A DNA stretch of 64,000 nucleotides from Strongylocentrotus droebachiensis (GCA_035222895.1 JAVYIG010002734.1:1-64000), one strand, 5' to 3'; shown: positions 23,101 to 31,164, counted from the first letter of the stretch. The notes: generated from the letters alone by a model not told the origin. Translations and numbers: made by a program.

Positions 23101-25092
23101 ATTCTCCATAATCGTTCGGCAGTATAGAAGTCCAACAAATTTAACTCTAGCTCATATGAAATGTTACTCGTTCCTGAACATCCATCCTTACGACAAGTAA
23201 CATCATAGAGTTATCGATCACATTCCAAACCTTTAAAATATTTCGTTCAGTGAGGGGCGGGGGGGGGGTCTTTTTTTTCCCCGCATCCTTTAGCACAATT
23301 TTTTTGTTGTTTTGAGGGGGGATAAACCTCCCCCCCCCCCCCCCCCATGCGTTCGCGCCTGATGGGTTATGATATCGCTTATTCAATCCTGCTGTACGTC
23401 TTTGTTCCATGTCCGTGTCATGAAGCCTAACTCTCTATTTCGTTCCATGTCTTTCAGTTCACTCCAAGAGTGGTGGTGGTAGCGGCGGTAAGTTGTTATA
23501 GTTAAGCATATTAGCCACATGATTCATTTGTAATTGTTGTACTGTTAGAGTTTCATTTTACTTTTTCTTTTTCAAATGTAGTAATTGTTGTATTAATTTT
23601 CTTTATATAAAATGTAATACTGTTTTGTACAATTCTGCATAATATTTATTATATTATACAAATTTGTATTTTGGGGGAAATTAAAATAAATCAATTCTGA
23701 AGATGAAATGAAAATGTTAGTCAAATTGTGTAAGATATTAGTTTATTTATGGCAGTATTATTTATTACAAGTATGTTATTTATTATATTAATGTATTATG
23801 TCTATACTATTACTGATATTTTAGCTATTTGACTCTGCTCTAAATTTCATGTATTTTATCTTCTTAACAGGTTCCGTGATGCAGATGGTCATTCCTGCAA
23901 CTATACCTCTGGTTGCCCTCATTTCGATCGTTGTCGTCGTCATATTCCAGAGGTATCTCTCTTTATTCTACTTTCTTACATCCGAACTATCGAAAATTAA
24001 CAGTTGAACGTAATACGACATTCATAGTTAGTTTTTATTGATTTATTGTGATAGAGGAAAACCATAATCGAACAGATCTCGAGATATTTTGTATGTTTTA
24101 TCATCATAGGCAGGTCTGGGTACCCCCTTCCACCACCACCACCCCTCGACTCACCTCCCCCTCCTGGGGAAACTAAAGCAGTCAATAACATCATCGCGAC
24201 TTTACTTCTGTCGAAAATCAAGACATGGGCAACTTCAATGCCCCATGGTATCTACCGTAGAAATAATGTTCGTATTACGGAACACGTCATTGATACATTC
24301 GCATATTTGGAAATTGATGAATAAGGCGAGTGAAACTGCTTTATTTTATTTTTTTAATCTTATATTATTCCGCAAATTATTCAAGTTTAAGACCTATATT
24401 TAAATTGATTTCAGAAGGGAAAATAGATTGAGATCTGGAACAGTAAAGTAATGGGAAACTGAATATGAACGGGTCTACTGGGAAGCTCACAGCTTGTAAA
24501 ATGTAGATCCCAGTCATGACTTTGTTTTGTGACTGGTCTTTGCGATCGTATTCAATATATTTATGTGTACACCGTCACTTTCTTAATGCATTTCAATACA
24601 ATCAGACGATCTGGGACCAAAGGGAAAGCAAGTGGAGGGAAAGCTAAAGTCAAGAAGGCCAAAGTGAAGAAGTCTAAAGGAGCAAAGCCGAAGGAGACGG
24701 TGGTAGCCGAGGTGATCGAAGAGGAAGAGTCTGAAGCCGTGCCACCACCACCCGGTGTATCACCACCACCACCACCGTCCAATGTCCCAGCAGCCCCACC
24801 ACCACCACCACTACCACCTTCGATGAACAATTCGAATGCAGCAGGTGAATGGATATATTTTGATAGATCATCACCACCATCACCACAGTCTCCACCCCTT
24901 CCGCCACCAACAATTGAACCCCCTCTCATACCATTTTTTGTACCCCCTCCGCCAACGGTTGCACCCCCACCACCACCAACCGATGCACATCTTCGACGAC
25001 AACACACCCACTCTCGAAATAATTCAAATGCAGGAAATAGTGGCGTGTGGAGATATTCAGCTTCCTCATGGCCTCCTCCTTTTCCTCCCTGA
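11149..25092 (+). CDS. Gene B: ten-TSR, Ig, transmembrane protein with proline-rich tail
   Basis: Proposed coding exons are 11149-11194, 12130-12330, 13512-13610, 15035-15127, 15618-15839, 16289-16477, 17331-17564, 18346-18522, 19566-20354, 20810-21070, 21665-21802, 22358-22486, 23458-23487, 23871-23952 and 24606-25092. They total 3,177 nt, an exact multiple of three: 1,058 residues plus TGA. All introns are phase 1 except the last (phase 2). Rough residue layout: signal peptide 1-23, TSR1-6 at 27-420, TSR7-9 at about 460-680, Gly/Glu run about 690-720, TSR10 to 770, Ig 771-859, stalk to 869, membrane helix about 873-895, cytoplasmic tail to 1,058. The last six exons match gene A one to one. 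A surface adhesion or recognition receptor is inferred from the domains; I recognise no named orthologue. Confidence 0.82.
11371..12042 (+). repeat. Duplicated intron block, copy 1
   Basis: This segment of the first gene B intron is a diverged direct copy of 12648-13256. Shared landmarks in the same order include GTTCGC.GAGATTT, GATTTCTCA, GGTATCA, AAGATTCCTAGA, CATCCAATTCCAAA-like text and a final CTATGGTCACACC. Confidence 0.75.
12130..12330 (+). CDS. Gene B exon: TSR1
   Basis: The acceptor is TTTATCCAG ending at 12129 and the donor is GTATAG at 12331; both ends are phase 1. It encodes the end of the signal peptide and one TSR: WGEWGPWTPCDSFCGIGNTE, then closing cysteines CEDVL..GCGDE and IAECFTQRCP. 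An internal ATG at 12132 could in principle start translation, but it would give a poor signal sequence. Confidence 0.88.
12648..13256 (+). repeat. Duplicated intron block, copy 2
   Basis: This segment of the second gene B intron is the direct copy of 11371-12042. The TSR1 exon lies between the two blocks. There is no coding frame in either that resembles a TSR. Confidence 0.75.
13313..13458. repeat. Foldback element, GTTTCAC family (gene B intron)
   Basis: The ends GGCCCCGTTTCACTAAACTT and GGCTTTGTGAAACGCCCC are inverted copies. The core GTCATCAGTGACAAATGACA is mirrored by TTTGTCACTGAT...GTCATTTGTCA. A close copy lies at 14649-14795. Confidence 0.7.
13512..13610 (+). CDS. Gene B exon: first half of TSR2
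   Basis: The acceptor is ATGTCATAG ending at 13511 and the donor is GTAAGG at 13611; both ends are phase 1. It encodes SADPTWSPWLAWSTCDKTCG and ends at ACLKG, the N-terminal half of a TSR with Trp ladder and first cysteines. The second half is in the exon at 15035. The exon is too short to stand out as an open frame. Confidence 0.82.
14649..14795. repeat. Foldback element, GTTTCAC family (gene B intron, second copy)
   Basis: The ends GGGGGCGTTTCACAAAACTT and GCTTTGTGAAATGCCCCCC are inverted. The interior matches 13313-13458 closely, including GCTTCTGATTGGTTATCAGC. Confidence 0.7.
15035..15127 (+). CDS. Gene B exon: second half of TSR2
   Basis: The acceptor is TTCTTTTATAG ending at 15034 and the donor is GTGAGT at 15128; both ends are phase 1. 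It encodes TYRGPMFSPQCPGKKKRTET and closes CQLELCP, supplying the last three cysteines that the 13512 exon lacks. Together they make one complete TSR; it is the only TSR here that is split by an intron. Confidence 0.8.
15618..15839 (+). CDS. Gene B exon: TSR3
   Basis: The acceptor is TTTTGATAG ending at 15617 and the donor is GTAAGT at 15840; both ends are phase 1. It encodes one TSR beginning WTEWDEWSSCIGKCGKRFRY and ending EACGIPSCP, followed by a basic spacer KMKDKPKRKDYRIL. CIGKCG has Lys where Ser/Thr is needed for O-fucose. Confidence 0.88.
16289..16477 (+). CDS. Gene B exon: TSR4
   Basis: The acceptor is GCTAAACAG ending at 16288 and the donor is GTGAGT at 16478; both ends are phase 1. 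It encodes WTDWEQWTHCGRSCGGGKKY and closes TACGG...LKCNVQLCPG. It has the standard six-Cys TSR layout. A TTAA-type MITE lies 57 nt after its donor. Confidence 0.87.
16534..16719 (-). mobile_element. TTAA-flanked MITE, copy 1
   Basis: Bounded by TTAA at both ends with inverted termini of the type TTAAAGGCCCACTGC / TTAAAGCCCATCTG. On the minus strand it matches 41797-41991 and 59506-59700, including CAGGTGGTTATCTCAT-, GAGGATCATGGG- and GAGGGCGCA-like segments. TTAA duplication is typical of piggyBac-type elements. It sits in the intron after TSR4. Confidence 0.75.
17331..17564 (+). CDS. Gene B exon: TSR5 and Pro-rich spacer
   Basis: The acceptor is TCATTCACAG ending at 17330 and the donor is GTAAGG at 17565; both ends are phase 1. 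It encodes a TSR with WTEWATWARCSMSCVGGTKT and closes DDCGSSLC, then a spacer TPAPFSSYGIPRPSIWP. The following intron holds a possible alternative last exon. Confidence 0.88.
17690..17850 (+). repeat. ATT/CTT triplet microsatellite
   Basis: Interrupted (ATT)n and (CTT)n runs end in (GTT)n. They fill part of the intron after TSR5. Ile/Tyr/Leu-rich frames here are repeat artefacts. Confidence 0.9.
17970..18175 (+). CDS. Possible alternative terminal exon of gene B (secreted form)
   Basis: An acceptor TTTTGACAG ends at 17969. In phase 1, the phase needed after exon 17331-17564, a 67-codon frame runs to TAA at 18173-18175. It encodes DDARTFSVDVEVENPSSSDQ, a KKKK cluster and an end SSPPLPPPYFHHV. 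I see no phase 1 donor in it, and the GTATAA at 18170 would be phase 0, so it cannot be a normal cassette exon before 18346. An AATAAA lies at 18323-18328, just before the next acceptor. Used as a last exon it would give a soluble five-TSR product without Ig or membrane parts. A chance open frame remains possible. Confidence 0.35.
18323..18328 (+). promoter_or_regulatory. Possible intronic poly(A) signal
   Basis: An AATAAA hexamer lies 148 nt after the stop of the possible alternative last exon and 18 nt before the acceptor of exon 18346. It would serve the short isoform if that exists. The hexamer is common in AT-rich sequence. Confidence 0.25.
18346..18522 (+). CDS. Gene B exon: TSR6
   Basis: The acceptor is CGTTTTGCAG ending at 18345 and the donor is GTGAGT at 18523; both ends are phase 1. 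It encodes WTEWETWWDCSKTCDGGETV, then NGKWMPGCPGKDTNKKEC and closes NTQSCSGES. CSKTCDGG fits the O-fucose consensus. It joins directly in phase to exon 17331-17564. Confidence 0.88.
18609..18830 (+). mobile_element. tRNA-derived SINE in gene B intron
   Basis: A tRNA-like head includes ATGACTCATTTGTAGAGCAG (A-box region) and GGGTTCGAAACC (B box) at about 18656-18670. It is followed by an unrelated body and an ATT-rich end near 18830. It is in the same orientation as gene B, in the intron after TSR6. Confidence 0.6.
19566..20354 (+). CDS. Gene B exon: TSR7, TSR8 and TSR9
   Basis: The acceptor is TTCTTATAG ending at 19565 and the donor is GTACGT at 20355; both ends are phase 1. After a Ser-rich linker (SAKSPSSSQLGQSSSHSKSS) come three TSRs. 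They start WSSWSEWAKCSASCDGG, WVSWSEWTKCSASCDGG and WSTWNDWSICSATCGGG, and close with TGTCKSTPC, ESDCGSAPC and SSDCGSQPC. The second copy matches the gene A repeats at 441-592 and 681-833 almost base for base in its first half. The exon equals gene A exon 67-852 plus one repeat. Confidence 0.92.
20810..21070 (+). CDS. Gene B exon: Gly/Glu run and TSR10
   Basis: The acceptor is TATTACACAG ending at 20809 and the donor is GTAGGT at 21071; both ends are phase 1. After NAGGLDSVDEAGIEE comes a Gly-rich run with scattered Glu, then WGAWDSWQSCTVTCGVGVRM and a close SEDCSADELC. It is the direct counterpart of gene A exon 3184-3468. The GGA/GAA tract is shorter and interrupted. Confidence 0.9.
21665..21802 (+). 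CDS. Gene B exon: first half of Ig-like domain
   Basis: The acceptor is TTTTTTAG ending at 21664 and the donor is GTGAGT at 21803; both ends are phase 1 and the length is 138 nt, as in gene A. It encodes STAISEFEAEEGKGVVISCL (B-strand Cys) and the C-strand Trp in SKVVWSKNEEP. The start STAISEF aligns with GTAISEF of gene A. Confidence 0.88.
22358..22486 (+). CDS. Gene B exon: second half of Ig-like domain
   Basis: The acceptor is CTATCCTGCAG ending at 22357 and the donor is GTAAGT at 22487; both ends are phase 1 and the length is 129 nt, as in gene A. It encodes VNLADLEIKRVEPDDEGVYV, then C, and ends RHVVLLK, the D-x-G-x-Y-x-C Ig signature. A transposon begins seven bases after the exon end, leaving only GTAAGTG of the original donor side. 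Confidence 0.9.
22494..22957. mobile_element. Short DNA transposon next to a gene B splice donor (copy 1)
   Basis: The ends are CAGGGGCGGATCTAGC and GTAGATCCGCGCCTG. The flanks carry the 5-bp direct repeat AAGTG. The interior includes GCGGAGCATCGTCC, then GAGCCGCGAAGCGGCGAG, long T and G runs, and a zinc-finger gene fragment on the minus strand at about 22703-22812. It is an inverted copy of 29622-30081. Confidence 0.75.
22703..22812 (-). pseudogene. C2H2 zinc-finger fragment inside transposon copy 1
   Basis: Read on the minus strand, HAGEKP resembles the TGEKP linker between C2H2 fingers. After a one-base frame change it continues FKCKYCEKIFNSSGNLTKHM. The two zinc cysteines and first histidine are present. 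The final histidine is replaced by Leu (ITLD), and a stop follows shortly. It is a decayed gene piece carried by the element and not a working finger. Confidence 0.65.
23240..23361. mobile_element. Partial CAGGCGCGGATC-type element
   Basis: Poly-G and poly-C runs end in CGTTCGCGCCTG at about 23361. The left part, ATTTCGTTCAGTGAGG, is the reverse of a segment in the element at 2272-2552. No clear left end or target duplication is visible. Confidence 0.35.
23458..23487 (+). CDS. Gene B micro-exon: Gly/Ser stalk
   Basis: This 30-nt exon lies between TCTTTCAG ending at 23457 and GTAAGT at 23488, with both ends phase 1. It encodes HSKSGGGSG, a flexible juxtamembrane linker. It matches the 36-nt exon of gene A in position, phase and composition. 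Confidence 0.75.
23871..23952 (+). CDS. Gene B exon: transmembrane helix
   Basis: The acceptor is TCTTAACAG ending at 23870 (phase 1) and the donor is GTATCT at 23953 (phase 2). It encodes SVMQM, then VIPATIPLVALISIVVVVIF as membrane span, then Gln and a split Arg codon. It has the same 82-nt length as gene A and the same MQMxIPAxxPLxALI pattern. Basic residues follow in the next exon. Confidence 0.9.
24606..25092 (+). CDS. Gene B last exon: basic, acidic and proline-rich tail
   Basis: The acceptor is CAATACAATCAG ending at 24605 (phase 2); the stop is TGA at 25090-25092. The tail opens with a Lys-rich stretch (KAKVKKAKVKKSKGAKPK), then EVIEEEESEA, then Pro runs. It holds two copies of a motif: SMNNSNAAGEWIYF at about 24820-24863, and RNNSNAGNSGVWRYSASSW followed by PPPFPP at the very end. 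Gene A has only the C-terminal copy. The Pro runs suggest SH3, WW, EVH1 or profilin binding; which one is unknown. Confidence 0.9.
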
Positions 25093-25401
25093 AGGCAAGC
25101 CTCCATCATCATGGGCCTATTTCTCAACAAGCTCTGATCAAACACAATGCCGTTATAGCGACGGTACATTCAACCAATCAGAAACACTTACTGATGACTT
25201 GTATTTGAGCGCAACATTCTATGTAAGAGGAGCCACGAGTTATGCCTTCCTGAATCTGTAATAATAATGTACAGAAAGCTAGTTTTGTTATCAATAATTC
25301 GTAACCATTATGTTCAATTTCTGTTGATTTTTTCCATTTGTATAGATTATGGTATGCTCATAATTAAAATTCCTGTAAGCTTACTTTCTGTTTAGTCCAC
25401 A

Positions 25402-25407
25402 AATAAA
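25402..25407 (+). promoter_or_regulatory. Likely poly(A) signal of gene B
   Basis: This AATAAA lies 310 nt after the stop codon. A second AATAAA at 25726-25731 could give a longer 3' UTR. Confidence 0.5.
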
Positions 25408-25594
25408 TTCATTTCTTCTTCGTAATTTTTCATAAAATGAAGTAAGGTACACTTTACACAATTTCCTTAATTAAAAGCAGACTAGGCCTACCAAGTAATC
25501 GTCGGTAAACGGGATGTAAACAACATTTCATGTTTTATAGTTCTTTTCCCCATGTTTATGTATACACTGACAGGGCAGTGTATTTTATTTCTGC

Positions 25595-25628
<34 letters not shown>

Positions 25629-26367
25629 GTATATATATATATTTATGATAAATATGCCTGTATACATGTTATATCTATAATATAATGTCTATATCATATA
25701 TTTATACTATCACTGAATAAATGATAATTGTCCCTTCATTGTGTAATTTCTATCTTCTTTTCAGCGGTTTTAGTGATCTAGTAAATCAAAAGAACAACGC
25801 TGTATTTCCCTTAACTTTACCTAATAAATAGGGGTTTTAAAGGTACTATGTCCCATTTGCAGCCAACATCAAATTATGTAGAACTTTACACAAATGTTGT
25901 GATTGCATCCAATGTGATATAAAAACATTTACGCGGGGTCTAATCTAGCCTATCCGATATGCATCGGGCTTCCTGGCAAGTATACTAATCGCGTTTTGGC
26001 GACGGACAATCGGCGAGGGCGTCAGCCTATCATCACTGGTGGACTCATCATTACCTTTCATTACCTCGATTAGCATGTTGCTATATGTAAGCTCCAGTTA
26101 ACAAATAATATGTATGATTATTGAATTGACTATTATAAATCAATGAATGTATACATGTTAATGATTTGGTATTAAAATCAGACCTGATCTAAACTCAAAG
26201 CCAAAGCAATTAATCTAAGCCATGTTGTGACCGACTGAACCCTAGGTGGCCAATAATAGAATTGATGGCTCAGCTGAAAAACGTGGAATGGCGCCATCTT
26301 GTGTTCTAACATGACACAGGGAATGAATTTGATGCAGGGTAACAACTCCCTGATCAGGCTTAATTTA
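25408..26367. other. Sequence after gene B, AT microsatellite only
   Basis: An (AT)n run lies at about 25600-25645. I see no gene or other element in this stretch. Confidence 0.4.
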
Positions 26368-26969
26368 GTTCAAGTTCAAGTTTTATATATCTTTCTTTCA
26401 TAACACACTTTACAAATATGACGTGAATATAACAAGTTAACATAATATGACGTTACAATAGAAAGATGAGGTGACCTTGGTTGAAAGCAAGGCGTGTGGG
26501 TTTAAGGTCCTTCATGAGTAGCTTATGAGTATGTTCTAAAAGAACAAACTCGTCAGATAGGAATAATGCATACATTTAAATGCCGACAAACTAAACTAAC
26601 TAAACAACTGAGAAAATATTAACATAAATAAGTATACTAAAATCTACTAATTACTAAATAATGGCTATAAACAAGAGAAACAGGAAAATACTACGAGCAA
26701 CAGGACTGAAACACAAACAAAAACGAAACAAGACAGACAGATGAATAGATGAGAGAAACGGGAGTAGAATTATGCTGACCTATATAGTAAATAATTTTCT
26801 TAAATATTGATCACAAATATAAATCTTGACGATATCGACTCAAATAAAGTAACTTCAGTTTGCGCTTAAATACATAAATACTGACCGATTGCGCTATTCT
26901 TGTTTCAAGGGAATTCCAAAACTTAGGTCCAGTGGACCCCAAAGTAGTAAGGATAAATGTTTGCATCTG
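26368..26969 (-). mobile_element. 3' end of a second non-LTR retrotransposon
   Basis: On the minus strand, a 51-codon frame from 26966 to a stop at 26811-26813 encodes STGPKFWNSLETRIAQSVSI and a Lys/Arg/Leu-rich end. GPKxWNSLP with downstream hydrophobic-basic residues is the usual C-terminus of CR1/L2-like reverse transcriptase proteins. The 3' UTR runs left and ends in a short (TTGAAC)n tail near 26368-26380. Confidence 0.65.
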
Positions 26970-27215
26970 TATGACTAAAATGAAAGCAACTTATTCTTGT
27001 TCACTTTCGAATTGGGTAAGGAAAAGTTTTTTTTTTTAAATAAATTAAATAGATTACATGGGTATATCTTTATTCCGCCATTCTCCGGCTTGTTGAGATA
27101 TGGCGAGATAGAGCAACGTCGATCTGGCGCTGCTCAGTGGCTGCCGGGCTCACGATCAATTGGGCAAAAAGAATTTCCGTTTCGGTTTAATAACATTTGG
27201 AGTGGACTATTAGGC

Positions 27216-27249
<34 letters not shown>

Positions 27250-28874
27250 ATTAACTGCCGCGAAAAAGCCACTGCGGTTTATTTTAAAACATGTAAATAA
27301 ATGGCAGCTCCGCTGAGTGATAAAGGTCGTGCGCGCATTCAGTGAGCTCTGCTTTATAATATACACAGATGACAAGTGCAGTTCAATTTAAGTTTTAACA
27401 AAAATCAACCATGGTTTAGCCGCGAAATAATCTGAAGGGGGCTTAACTGTCTCACCCTATGGTCTCACCCATCTCCCTCGCTCTTTTTTTTTTCTTTCTC
27501 TGTCTTTCGTTCTATTTCTCCATCTCACTCTCTTTCCTTATTTATGTACCTATTCTGCACCAATCTCAGTATCGCACTATGTAACTTTAAACGTGACATT
27601 TTGGCTTCTTGAAAAGGGAGAGGGCAATATGATAGTAAATATAATCTAAATGTCATCAAAACCAATGAAAACAGTACTTCAAACATTCTATCTAAATTCA
27701 TATGTTGAAATCAATTATGATCTCCTGTTTAATGATGACCAAAAATAAATATTAACTGAAATAGATAAATGAATTAACTCACTCATTTAGTTCACATGTC
27801 ACTGATCTCGTTATTACCATACTTAAAATGGTATGGTTGCATTATTTATAATGTGGAGAGTTGTGATAATGATACTCAATACCATAGGCCAATCAACACG
27901 TTGATCAGGGAATCATATAATAGTCCTTTAAATCCTTGCAAGTCATATAGGTTTGAGCGCTGTCCTACAGATAGACGAGGTCATTTTCCCAGCCGATGTT
28001 TATTTATTTAATCATTTATTTATGCATATTCACAATTAACATCACATGAAAAAGAATATTATGTATTACAAATCATTTTCAATTTTAAAATCCATTTGAT
28101 TGACTTCACATGAAAAAGAATATGACAATATAACAATATAACAAGCCAACAAATGAACTTCCTTAAAGGGGTACGAGATTCACCTTTTTACAAAATGCTC
28201 TCTTACCGGAGATAATTACTTGAATTAAAATGACTGCCTTTAACTTTATGAATTTTTAAAGAATAATTATGTGGATGGATATGTGGGCATGAATTATTTT
28301 TGAATGACTCATCTTCACCTGGTAATGTCTATACCATTAAGAATTATCCATACCTTATACAGCGCAAAGAAATTCTTATTTCAAATCGACTTGATGTTAT
28401 TTTATATATGACCGTATATATTTTCCATACTATAGCTAGGAAGGATGAAACATCATTCTAATAGCTATAGCTATAGAATATTGAGTTTATAAAAAAATAG
28501 GCAAAAACCCATTTCTTCCATCTTCAAAATAGCTGATGATACGATAAAATGCGCGGGTCAAATCAAATGCAAGTTTTCTGCATTCCGACCAGTGACGGTG
28601 GTAAGGGCATTGTTACGTCACGCGCACCTTAAAAACTTTCTTAACGCGTAGCAAACTAGCATAGTAACATAATACAGTACACAAACGAGTATAAGAAACA
28701 ATTCATATTATATTTGGTATTACTTGTTTGACGATACCTTTAGGAACTTTTTATTTCGCTAAACCTCAGGATTTATATTCGGATTAATCACATTTTGCGG
28801 AGAGGAATCATACGTTTTCTCATGTGTAAGCAGGTAGGTGAATGTTTCTTTACTCTCTACCGTTAGTGGACCCG
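26970..28874. other. Non-coding stretch with ATT microsatellite
   Basis: An (ATT)n run lies at about 27215-27250. Otherwise I see only AT-rich sequence with short frames lacking recognisable domains. Confidence 0.4.
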
Positions 28875-29187
28875 GAGGGTGTTTCACAAATATTCTAAGT
28901 CGAACTCTAATTTGGACTTAAATATAATGGAGAGCCATTTGTAGCCTTATAATGAAATAAATTCAAAAACAAAAATTCAAGTAGACCTATTTTAGACTTT
29001 TCATAAATTTCACATCAAGAACATGAAATCTCCCATGATAATAGAAAATATGAACGATTTAAATCACCATTTTATGCCTTTTAAAATAACTTTTACAAAA
29101 TGTTTTCAAGGATGCTCATGGCTTTCCATAATTTGTAAGTCCAACTTAGAGATAAGTTCAACTTAGGATCTTTGTGAAACACCCCCC
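28875..29187. repeat. Foldback element, GTTTCAC family
   Basis: The left end GAGGGTGTTTCACAAATATT and right end GATCTTTGTGAAACACCCCC are inverted copies, with internal matching AAGTCGAACTCTAA / AGTCCAACTTAG arms. Confidence 0.6.
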
Positions 29188-29621
29188 TGTTCTTATTTTT
29201 GGTGTTTGCTTAATATTTTGCTTTTATAAAGTACCCAAGATAGGACTTGATCATTGCATTCAGAGTACCGTTTCCGTATTAGGAAATGTGGGTGATCCGA
29301 ATCGATCACACTTTGTATAATCTTACACTAATAGACAAAATGGATCAATTCGCTAATATTGAAAATGTGCCAGGGAGTGTTTAAATAGGGGGCGTTTTCG
29401 ACTTCGCTAACAATCATACGTTACTTTCAATATGAATAGACCACTAAAGTCTTTAAACTATTAAACATAATTATTCAAATTGATGCATACTTTTTAAACT
29501 AAGGTTGTTCTTGATAACCTGAAAGCTTGCCCAAGGCTTGCCTGAAATAGCAACAAGTAAGGTATGCAGACTGGATTACAAGTATTGTAGTTCATTCATT
29601 AATGTATATCTCGTCACTAGA

Positions 29622-30081
29622 CAGTGGCGGATCCAGGGGGGGTTGGGGGGGTTGCAACCCCCCCCCCCCCCCCCCCTTGGGCGGCCCAAAAAAAAATAAA
29701 TAATAAAATAAAAATAAAGAAAAAAAGAAAGAAAAAAAGAAAAAAAAAGAAAGAAAAAAGAACGCACGCTGGAGAGAAACCCTTTCAAGTGCAAATATTG
29801 TGAGAAGATATTCAACTCATCTGGTAACTTAACCAAACACATGATAACTCTGGATATAACTATGTATTAAACTGTTACTTGATTTAAAAAGACGTTATCA
29901 TGCACTGCTTTTTATGGTCTCCATTGTGTTAATAGATGCCAGGAAAACATCACTTACGGGGTTCAAATAAACACCCCCCAAAAAATCGGCTCGCCGCTTA
30001 GCGGCTCGTGGACGATGCTCCGCATCGTCATTATTTTGGTCAAACCCCCCCCCCCTTAGCAAAAAGCTAGATCCGCCCCTG
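29622..30081. mobile_element. Short DNA transposon with zinc-finger fragment (copy 2)
   Basis: The ends are CAGTGGCGGATCCAGG and GCTAGATCCGCCCCTG, flanked by the 5-bp direct repeat CTAGA. The interior is an inverted, close copy of 22494-22957, including the GCGGCTCGTGGACGATGC hairpin-prone segment. Confidence 0.75.
29761..29868 (+). pseudogene. C2H2 zinc-finger fragment inside transposon copy 2
   Basis: The same fragment as in copy 1 is read here on the plus strand: HAGEKP, a one-base frame change, then FKCKYCEKIFNSSGNLTKHM. The last zinc ligand is Leu and a stop follows. Both copies share the frameshift and the lost histidine, so the fragment was already broken when the element spread. Confidence 0.65.
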
Positions 30082-30165
30082 CTAGATACCCAGGAAAGAA
30101 ACATCCTTAAATTTGAATTTGTTTAGTCAACCGGTCTATTGACCCCACCGGGTATCACATACATC

Positions 30166-30314
30166 TGGGGCCCGTTTCATAAAACTTGTTATCTATAACA
30201 ACTGCTTAATTTCTGTGACTAATCTGCTCTCAGCCAATCAGATGCCATGATTTCAGTAGCTTATAACAGTAGCTTGTATTTGTTACTGATATCAAGTTTT
30301 ATGAAACAGGGCCC
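30166..30314. repeat. Foldback element, GTTTCAT family
   Basis: The ends GGGGCCCGTTTCATAAAACTT and AAGTTTTATGAAACAGGGCCC are near-perfect inverted copies. The interior has GTTATCTATAACA and GTTACTGATA arms. Confidence 0.7.
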
Positions 30315-30352
30315 TGTACTTTCTACAGACTCCAACAATCTTCTTCTTTGCT

Positions 30353-30879
30353 TTAAGCATATGCCATCGTCAGGTATATTCTCGTACTGATATTCTACCT
30401 TAAGCATAGGCCATCGTCAGGTATATTCTCGTACTGATATTCTACCTTAAAGGGATCGTTTAACAATGTTAAATCTTAGATACACGACCCTACGTGTTAT
30501 CAGTGTCTGTGGTATGGTGTAAAATTGAAGCCCTAAAAAAATTGCGCTTGAAAATGATCAAGAAGTGCCTCAAAAAAGTAAAAATCTTTGAGTGACCGGT
30601 TTTACCATACACGTTTTCCCCAATAGACTGTAGTGTTATGAAAACCGTCAGGCGAACGGTTTTCAAAATTTGTAATTCCAATCATAAATATCTTGATAAT
30701 CAGACAGGCGATCGGCTTGTAAAAGTCATGGGGTTCCTGACTGACCTAAAGGTTTATAATTATCATTGCAGCATGAGCTAAATCAAGGATTATTTCTAAA
30801 GGATCTAAGACAAAGTTACCGGATCCCTTTAAGCATAGGCCATCGTCAGGTACATTCTCGTACTGATATTCTACCTTAA
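30353..30879 (+). repeat. 47-bp tandem repeat interrupted by a MITE
   Basis: Three units of 47 bp, each starting TTAAGCATA and ending TATTCTACC, start at 30353, 30400 and 30829. The third is separated from the second by the element at 30447-30832. Confidence 0.85.
30447..30832 (+). mobile_element. TTAA-flanked element, family 2, copy 1
   Basis: The ends are TTAAAGGGATCGTTTAAC and GTTACCGGATCCCTTTAA (inverted), with TTAA at both sides. There is no coding region. A direct copy lies at 36120-36503. It is inserted at the TTAA that joins two 47-bp tandem units. Confidence 0.8.
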
Positions 30880-31164
30880 GGCTCTATTGACCCATTGACT
30901 TCTGAATTAACTCCTACTCATTAGTTTAACACAGGGACCAGTGGGTTCTCGTAAGCAATGGTTTAAGTGCCGACGAGTATAACACACATTTTCAATCAAC
31001 ATGTAGACTCAAAGTTAGCCCAGGTTGAGGTTCTTTCTGTAGCTTAGTATGTAATATTATAACAGGTCCATATTCCACCACTCTGCATAATTATGTACTT
31101 GATACTTGTTGGATGATTCTCAATATGAATATCAAACTTCAGTCGTGATAGATTAGGATCAATG

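Noticed and set aside
24561-25169. Gly-rich minus-strand frame of about 200 codons
   Set aside because: It is a shadow of the gene B tail exon.
29576-29842. Minus-strand frame of 88 codons with Phe runs
   Set aside because: It lies in a transposon, opposite to the zinc-finger fragment, and its Phe run is a poly-A tract read in reverse.
30353-30879. CRISPR-like array
   Set aside because: The units are contiguous 47-bp tandem copies without spacers, in a eukaryotic genome; the interruption is a transposon.
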